Assembly: GCF_003991565.1 (NCBI RefSeq)
Contig: NZ_CP032819.1
Coordinates: 744,001-808,000, forward strand
Origin: Butyricimonas faecalis
Lineage (GTDB): Bacteria > Bacteroidota > Bacteroidia > Bacteroidales > Marinifilaceae
Reading direction: 5' to 3'
Length of the DNA: 64,000 nucleotides
A program made the position numbers and the translations under genes. Shown piece after piece: positions 59,097 through 64,000 of the stretch (the stretch's first letter is position 1; every line of letters starts with the position of its first letter). The notes below the pieces were generated by a model. That model worked only from the letters and a program-made list of their open reading frames with translations, had not been told where the DNA came from and did not search any database.

Positions 59097-60296
59097 ATGA
59101 ACGTACTAGTTTTAAACTGCGGAAGCTCCTCCATCAAATATCAATTACTTGACATGGCAGGAGAACCGACGTTACTCGCGAAAGGATTAGTGGAAAAGAT
59201 CGGTTTACCCGTGGGAAGTTTCACTCACAAACCGGAAGGAAAAGATAAATACGTGGTAGAAGAACCTATCGCCGACCATACAGCCGGGATCGACTTGATA
59301 TTGAAAGCATTGGTTGACCCAAAACATGGGGTAATCAAGACCTTGACGGACATCAAGGCCGTGGGGCACCGTGTGGCTCATGGTGGTGAATTCTTCGCCA
59401 AGAGCGTCCGTGTTGACGAGGATGCCAAGAAAAAGATCGCTGCTTGCTGCGAATTGGCTCCACTTCACAATCCCGCGAACCTGAAAGGAATCGAGACGAT
59501 GGAAAAACTATTACCGGGTGTACCACAGGTAGCAGTATTTGACACGTCATTCCACCAAACTCTTCCCAAAGAAGCATTTATTTACGGAATCCCGTACAAA
59601 TACTACGAAAATTACCGTATCCGTCGTTACGGATTCCACGGGACCTCCCACAAGTTCGTGGCAGAAAAAGCATGTAAAATACTGGGATGGAACATCGAGG
59701 AGAAAAAAATCATCACTTGTCACTTGGGTAACGGTTCATCCATAACCGCTATCAACAAAGGCAAATCCGTCGACACCTCCATGGGCTTCACGCCCAATGC
59801 CGGAGTGATCATGGGAACCCGCACGGGAGACCTTGACTTGGGTGCATTGTTATACATCTGCGAAAAAGAAGGTTTAAACGCGGCACAGGCAAACGACCTC
59901 GTGAACAAGAAATCAGGATTGCAAGGAGTATCTGAAGTTTCTTCCGATTGTCGTGACTTACAGGCTGCTGCTGAAGCCGGAAACGATAAAGCCCGTCTCG
60001 CTCTTGATATTCTCGCTTACGACGTGAAGAAATACGTGGGTAGTTACGCTGCCGCACTAAACGGAGCAGATTTGATTGTCTTCACCGGAGGTATCGGAGA
60101 AAATGACAGCGAAGTACGTGAGCAAGTATGTACCAACATGGAATACATGGGTATCCACTTCGATGTTGCAGCCAATAAAGGCGTTCGCGGACAAGATAAA
60201 ATACTGTCTACCGCCGACTCCAAGGTAATCGTGATGAGTATCACCACGGATGAGGAATTGGTTATCGCAACAGACACCATGAATCTCGTGAAATAA
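59097..60296 (+). CDS. ackA: Acetate kinase
   Basis: AckA transfers phosphate from acetyl phosphate to ADP, forming acetate and ATP. The 399-residue ASKHA-fold protein begins with NCGSSSIKYQLLDM, has the AckA signatures GHRVAHGGEFF (catalytic region), FDTSFHQTLPKEAF, YGFHGTSHKFVAEKA, CHLGNGSSITAI and TRTGDLDLGAL, and ends with FTGGIGENDSEVREQV and TDEELVIATDTM. It is the second gene of the pta-ackA operon, and a terminator follows. Confidence 0.97.
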   Translation: MNVLVLNCGSSSIKYQLLDMAGEPTLLAKGLVEKIGLPVGSFTHKPEGKDKYVVEEPIADHTAGIDLILKALVDPKHGVIKTLTDIKAVGHRVAHGGEFFAKSVRVDEDAKKKIAACCELAPLHNPANLKGIETMEKLLPGVPQVAVFDTSFHQTLPKEAFIYGIPYKYYENYRIRRYGFHGTSHKFVAEKACKILGWNIEEKKIITCHLGNGSSITAINKGKSVDTSMGFTPNAGVIMGTRTGDLDLGALLYICEKEGLNAAQANDLVNKKSGLQGVSEVSSDCRDLQAAAEAGNDKARLALDILAYDVKKYVGSYAAALNGADLIVFTGGIGENDSEVREQVCTNMEYMGIHFDVAANKGVRGQDKILSTADSKVIVMSITTDEELVIATDTMNLVK

Positions 60297-60317
60297 GCTA
60301 TTGTTTCCACATATAAA

Positions 60318-60349
60318 AAAAACGACTGGTATTACCGGTCGTTTTTTTA
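60318..60349. terminator. ackA terminator
   Basis: AACGACTGGT pairs with ACCGGTCGTT (one T-G pair) around ATT, flanked by an A-run and T7. It can also serve the convergent DEAD-box gene. Confidence 0.8.
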
Positions 60350-60362
60350 TTTACGTTCAGTA

Positions 60363-61523
60363 TCATATCTGAAAAGACAACCGATTGATTTTCTTACCTG
60401 TCAGACCTTGAATCTCTCGAATCTTAGGTTGTTCTTCTTCGGAACAGAAGGTCACCGCCGTGCCGAGATGCCCTGCACGTCCGGTACGCCCGATACGATG
60501 TACGTATGTTTCTGCCACATCAGGCAGATCATAATTTATGACAATCTCCAACTCCTGAATATCAATTCCTCGAGCCGCAATGTCCGTGGCCACCATCACC
60601 CGGGTAGTGCCTGCCTTAAAGTTTGACAAGGCCCGTTGGCGTTGCCCTTGTGATTTATCCCCGTGAATCGCCTCGCTTTTGATTCCGGATTTCTTCAACA
60701 AGCGTGATATATTATCTGCCCCATGTTTGGTACGGGAGAAAACAAGTACCGACTTTTTCTCTTGTTTTAACAAAGAAACAAGAAGTTTCTTCTTTTCCGG
60801 CTTCTCCACGAAGTAGACGCACTGTTCTACCGTGTCGACGGCTGAAGAAACCGGGGTTACCTCCACCCTTGTCGGGTTTGAAAGAATACTTTTCGATAGA
60901 TTCACGATATCCTTAGGCATCGTTGCCGAGAAAAACAACGTCTGACGCTTTACTGGCAGCATGGGTAACAAACGTCGTATATCCGCGATAAATCCCATAT
61001 CCAACATCCTGTCGGCTTCATCCAAAACAAAATGCGTGATCGAGGAAAGATTCACGTATCCTTGCCGGATCAAATCGAGCAAACGTCCCGGTGTGGCAAC
61101 AAGAATATCCACTCCCGCCTGCAACTGATCCGTCTGCACTCCCTGTTTCACCCCGCCGAATATAATCGCCTGCTTGATTCCCGTGTGCTTCCCGTAATCC
61201 GTGATGCTCTCTCCGATCTGGATAGCCAATTCCCGGGTTGGAGTCAAGATTAGAGCTTTAACGGCTCGTTTTTTCACGAACCGTCCTTTACTGCCCCGGG
61301 CTTCCGAACGACTTTCAGTGGAACGCTCAACGAGCAAATGTTGTAATATCGGTATTGCAAATGTTGCCGTCTTACCGGTTCCAGTCTGGGCAATCCCCAG
61401 CATATCACCACCTCGAAGAGCCACGGGTATCCCCTTCTCTTGTATCGGGGTGGGTTTTTCATATCCTTTTTCACAGATAGCCTTAAGAATAGGCTCTGCA
61501 ATTTCTAATTCTCTAAATGTCAT
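60363..61523 (-). CDS. DEAD-box ATP-dependent RNA helicase (RhlE-like)
   Basis: This RNA helicase acts in ribosome assembly or RNA turnover, 386 residues. Motifs in order: Q-motif (EKGYEKPTPIQEKGIP), Walker A MLGIAQTGTGKTATFAIP, Ia LTPTRELAIQI, Ib VATPGRLLDLI, DEAD in VLDEADRMLDMGF, SAT in LFFSATMP, then TDIAARGIDIQ and HRIGRTGRAGHLG. A basic insert near residue 75 is typical. It lacks the long basic C-terminal tail of many RhlE proteins, ending shortly after motif VI. The leader is about 190 nt. Confidence 0.93.
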   Translation of the reverse strand: MTFRELEIAEPILKAICEKGYEKPTPIQEKGIPVALRGGDMLGIAQTGTGKTATFAIPILQHLLVERSTESRSEARGSKGRFVKKRAVKALILTPTRELAIQIGESITDYGKHTGIKQAIIFGGVKQGVQTDQLQAGVDILVATPGRLLDLIRQGYVNLSSITHFVLDEADRMLDMGFIADIRRLLPMLPVKRQTLFFSATMPKDIVNLSKSILSNPTRVEVTPVSSAVDTVEQCVYFVEKPEKKKLLVSLLKQEKKSVLVFSRTKHGADNISRLLKKSGIKSEAIHGDKSQGQRQRALSNFKAGTTRVMVATDIAARGIDIQELEIVINYDLPDVAETYVHRIGRTGRAGHLGTAVTFCSEEEQPKIREIQGLTGKKINRLSFQI

Positions 61524-61838
61524 AATAATAATTGTTACGTTTTAAATTGCCTCTTGTTATTTTTAGTTCGTACATACAAACTTACTCGGGCAAAAAATTA
61601 TCTGAACAAAGAAAGCTTACAAAGGTCAATTCAACGATGGAAAGAGCCGGAGGGAACGTATCCGGAAAATACAAAGAAGATAAAGATCAAAATGAACTCA
61701 CAATGTTTCATGCCACAAAGATAGTCAATATAATTCAGTTCACACCACATTTATGGGAATAATTGCAAGGAACTTCTTGCTACAAACAATTAATAAAGCA
61801 TTATATTTGTACCCGTAACACTAAAATAAAAGCAACAT
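61524..61838. other. Divergent intergenic region between helicase and lemA
   Basis: A minus-strand -7 box TATCTTTG (61723-61716) would give the DEAD-box gene an untranslated leader of roughly 190 nt, long for this genome. On the plus strand TTG (61777-61779), 22 bp and TATATTTG (61802-61809) form the lemA promoter. No other feature is seen. Confidence 0.5.
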
Positions 61839-62429
61839 ATGAAAAAGAGTTATATTGTAATTGGAGTAATTATCGTTATCGTGATTGGAATTTTCATGTG
61901 GTTCAAAGGAAGTTACAATCAAATGGTAACCCGGAGTGAAAATGTATCCTCCCAATGGTCGAACGTGGAAAATCAATACCAACGTCGTCTGGACCTAATT
62001 CCAAACCTCGTGAACACGGTGAAAGGCTACGCGGAGCATGAACAGAACACGTTGACCCAAGTCGTGGAAGCCCGTGCAAAAGCCACGCAGATGCAGGTGA
62101 ACTTTGATCAACTGGATGAGCAAACTATCAGGAAATTCAATAATATGCAAGGCGAACTTTCCTCTGCCCTCTCCCGTTTGCTGGCAATCTCCGAACAATA
62201 CCCGGACTTGAAAGCCAACGAGAACTTCCGTGACTTACAAGCCCAACTGGAAGGGACAGAAAACCGTATTGCCGTCGAAAGACGTAAATTCAACGAGGAA
62301 GTGAAAGATTATAACGCCTACATCCGCTCATTCCCCAAAAACATCATTGCCGGAATGTTCGGCTTCACCCCGAAACCTTACTTCGAGGCCACTGCCGGTG
62401 CGGAAAAAGCTCCGGAAGTTAAGTTTTAA
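61839..62429 (+). CDS. LemA-family membrane protein
   Basis: This 196-residue protein has an N-terminal membrane helix (about 5-24, IVIGVIIVIVIGIFMWF) and a long helical domain with the LemA core: WSNVENQYQRRLDLIPNLVNTVKGYAEHE (about 43-72), LAISEQYPDLKANENFRDLQAQLEGTENRIAVER (about 120-155) and YNAYIRSFPKNIIAGMFGF. LemA proteins are coiled-coil membrane proteins of unclear function, regularly encoded with TPM-domain proteins as here. It is first gene of a three-gene unit interrupted by a palindromic repeat. Confidence 0.94.
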   Translation: MKKSYIVIGVIIVIVIGIFMWFKGSYNQMVTRSENVSSQWSNVENQYQRRLDLIPNLVNTVKGYAEHEQNTLTQVVEARAKATQMQVNFDQLDEQTIRKFNNMQGELSSALSRLLAISEQYPDLKANENFRDLQAQLEGTENRIAVERRKFNEEVKDYNAYIRSFPKNIIAGMFGFTPKPYFEATAGAEKAPEVKF

Positions 62430-62434
62430 CCAAC

Positions 62435-62530
62435 TACTACCCCCTCTAACTCCCCCTTACACAGGGGGAGGACACGCTACATTGTAGCATGATAGCGCTC
62501 CGTGTATTGGTCTCCCCCCGGAACAAGGGG
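62435..62530. repeat. Dispersed G+C-rich palindrome, copy 3
   Basis: The core CTCCCCC-TTACACA-GGGGGAG (62450-62470) is identical in the stem to copy 1. It is followed by a second imperfect hairpin (TCCCCCCGGAACAAGGGGAAG). It lies inside the lemA-TPM unit and may modulate downstream expression. Confidence 0.7.
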
Positions 62531-62600
62531 AAGTCAGAACGCCTGCCTCGTGCGGCCGGAATCCAAAATCTAAAATTTAAAATCTAAAATCCATCAGCTC

Positions 62601-63035
62601 ATGTCTCCCGAAAAGGCCTTTACCCAACAACAGAAAGACGCCATGGTAGCTGCCATCAAGCAAGCAGAAAAAGACACGTCCGGGGAAATCCGGGTACATA
62701 TTGAAAATCATAGTAAAATAGACGTACTCGACCGGGCTGCCGACGTTTTTGCCCGCTTAAACATGCACAAAACGGCACAAAGAAACGGGGTTTTGATCTA
62801 CGTGGCCTTACTCGACCACAAATCCGCCATCCTGGGAGATGCCGGGATCAACGCCAAAGTCCCCTCGGACTTCTGGGATTCGATCATGAAAAACATGATC
62901 GGGAAATTCAAGGAAGGCAAGATCACGGAAGGCATCTGCGAGGCAGTCGTCACCGCCGGAGAACAACTGAAAGCGTACTTCCCCTACCAGGCTGACGACG
63001 TGAACGAACTCCCCGACGAAATCTCCTTCCAGTAA
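62601..63035 (+). CDS. TPM-domain protein (cytoplasmic form)
   Basis: This 144-residue protein without signal peptide is made almost entirely of a TPM domain (thylakoid/Psb32-YgcG type): AIKQAEKDTSGEIRVHIENH, RAADVFARLNMHKTAQRNGVLIYVALLDHKSAILGDAGI, WDSIMKNMIGKFKEGKITEGICEAV. The family is associated with LemA, with suggested acid phosphatase-like or protein-quality roles; none is proven here. It sits between lemA and the secreted TPM gene. Confidence 0.9.
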   Translation: MSPEKAFTQQQKDAMVAAIKQAEKDTSGEIRVHIENHSKIDVLDRAADVFARLNMHKTAQRNGVLIYVALLDHKSAILGDAGINAKVPSDFWDSIMKNMIGKFKEGKITEGICEAVVTAGEQLKAYFPYQADDVNELPDEISFQ

Positions 63036-63091
63036 AGAGGAATCACGATTTTGTACGAAAACCCGTACTCTAATTTGTAACTTATAGCAAA

Positions 63092-63865
63092 ATGATAAAA
63101 AGACTTTTCATATTATTCGCCTTCATCGCGGGAACCCTGTTTACCGTTCAAGCCCAAGATATTCCGGAACCCATGAGCCCGAAACGCATCGTGAATGATT
63201 TCACGGGATTATTCAGTACCCAGGAACGGGAGGCGTTGGAGAAAAAACTGGTAAACTTCAACACCAACTCCTCCACCCAGATCGCCGTGGTCACCGTGCC
63301 TTCACTCAACGGGTACGACATCAACGACTACGCGGCCCGTCTCGGGGAAAAATGGGGTGTCGGCCAAAAGGGAAAAGACAACGGCATTGTCATTCTGATT
63401 AAACCGAAATCCGGAAGAGAAAAAGGAGAAGTAGCCATTTCCGTCGGTTACGGGCTAGAAGGCGTTGTTCCGGACATAACGGCATCCCGCATCATCCGGA
63501 ATGAAATCATTCCCGCTTTCCAGGCTGACAACTACTACAAGGGCATTGACAAAGCCACTGATGTACTAATCGACTTATCCAAAGGCGAATATACCGCAGA
63601 CGAGTATAAGAAAAAGAGTGAAGGCAGTCCCCTTGACATCGTGATCGGGGTCATCATTTTCGCGATCATCCTATCACTCATATACCGGAAACGAGGAGGC
63701 GGTGGTTACTCGCCCGGTCACACCTCCGGTAGCGGAGGATTCTTCATTTTCCCCATGGGAGGCAGCAGTAGCGGAGGATTCGGCGGATTCAGCAGCGGTG
63801 GCGGGTCATTCGGCGGATTCGGGGGCGGTTCATTCGGAGGTGGAGGTTCCAGTGGTAGCTGGTAA
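63092..63865 (+). CDS. TPM-domain membrane protein (YgcG-like)
   Basis: This 257-residue protein has a signal peptide (cleaved after TVQAQ), a TPM domain at about 35-175 (RIVNDFTGLFSTQEREALEKKL, STQIAVVTVPSLNGYDINDYAARLGEKWGVGQKGKDNGIVILI, VGYGLEGVVPDITASRIIRNEIIP), one membrane helix at about 192-210 (DIVIGVIIFAIILSLIYRK), and a C-terminal Gly/Ser/Phe-rich tail in the cytosol. This is the standard layout of YgcG-like LemA partners. The tail's repeats are typical and not a sign of degeneration. Confidence 0.94.
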   Translation: MIKRLFILFAFIAGTLFTVQAQDIPEPMSPKRIVNDFTGLFSTQEREALEKKLVNFNTNSSTQIAVVTVPSLNGYDINDYAARLGEKWGVGQKGKDNGIVILIKPKSGREKGEVAISVGYGLEGVVPDITASRIIRNEIIPAFQADNYYKGIDKATDVLIDLSKGEYTADEYKKKSEGSPLDIVIGVIIFAIILSLIYRKRGGGGYSPGHTSGSGGFFIFPMGGSSSGGFGGFSSGGGSFGGFGGGSFGGGGSSGSW

Positions 63866-63877
63866 CCGACCACTTGA

Positions 63878-64000
63878 TCAACGGATCCATTCGATAAAAC
63901 GATCGGCGTACTTGATGTACAGCAACACCCACACCAGAAAGCGGGCAAAACGCCCCACGAGCATATAGAAAGCAGACATTCTCGGACGGACACGATAGAA
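63878..64000 (-). CDS. C-terminal end of an unidentified membrane protein (start outside window)
   Basis: Minus-strand codons run open from the window edge to a TGA at 63880-63878, giving 40 residues: VRPRMSAFYMLVGRFARFL, VWVLLYIKYADRFIEWIR. A hydrophobic helix flanked by arginines suggests a membrane protein. It is convergent with the TPM gene. The family cannot be told from so little. Confidence 0.45.
   Translation of the reverse strand, partial: FYRVRPRMSAFYMLVGRFARFLVWVLLYIKYADRFIEWIR

Noticed and set aside
63718..63993. A 91-codon minus-strand frame with Pro/Leu-rich C-terminus over the last TPM gene
   Set aside because: It is the antisense image of the Gly/Ser-rich tail. The genuine minus-strand signal in this area ends at 63878 in a different frame.

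Overview
This window is a chromosomal segment of a gut-type Bacteroidales bacterium, most likely of the Odoribacteraceae (Butyricimonas/Odoribacter-like). The taxon is inferred from gene content, not from a marker gene. Supporting signs are ECF sigma/FecR/STN-type SusC modules, SusD, fimbrillin-type lipoproteins, DUF4105 (Lnb), DUF5723, M49 dipeptidyl peptidase III, and promoters of the Bacteroidetes type TTTG-N19-21-TAnnTTTG.

Layout. 1-14.8 kb: two nutrient-uptake modules on the minus strand. The right one is complete (ECF sigma, FecR, SusC, SusD, a metallopeptidase-like lipoprotein that has lost HExxH, and a thioredoxin-fold protein). The left one (ECF sigma, FecR, SusC) runs off the window. 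14.9-20.3 kb: a DUF4261/TPR protein, then a two-component system followed by tandem PepSY-like lipoproteins. The regulator promoter and the PepSY promoter share an 11-bp-spaced direct repeat at identical distance from the -7 box. 20.3-25.5 kb: housekeeping genes (transglutaminase-like protein, DHOD-like protein, YggS, TruA, Lnb-type protein, tRNA-Phe).

25.5-35.7 kb is the most striking part: a GC-richer island holding a type V (Mfa-like) pilus operon joined to a diversity-generating retroelement (DGR). The order along transcription is TPR-AraC regulator, DUF3575 protein, FimB/Mfa2-like anchor, fimbrillin-FGE adhesin carrying VR2, HRDC accessory protein, DGR reverse transcriptase, template repeat (TR), and a second fimbrillin-FGE adhesin carrying VR1. 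TR, VR1 and VR2 are each 134 bp. VR2 differs from TR at 10 positions, every one an adenine of the coding-strand template. This is direct evidence of adenine-specific mutagenic retrohoming into a surface adhesin.

35.7-47 kb: AraC regulator, two transporters, an AAA/DUF4143 ATPase preceded by three 33-bp-phased repeats, a hemerythrin/LuxR nitrosative-stress-type operon, DPP III, a zinc-ribbon membrane protein, TrmH, HU and initiator tRNA-Met. 47-55 kb: DUF5723 protein, AddA-like helicase-nuclease, YqhD-like alcohol dehydrogenase, DUF6340-like lipoprotein, FabG. 55.2-57.45 kb: an AT-rich graveyard of mobile DNA (RhuM remnant, truncated serine recombinase, DUF5053 cassette, duplicated leader). 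57.5-64 kb: AlaX-like editing protein, Pta-AckA, DEAD-box helicase, LemA and two TPM-domain proteins. A G+C-rich palindromic repeat family occurs in three intergenic spaces.
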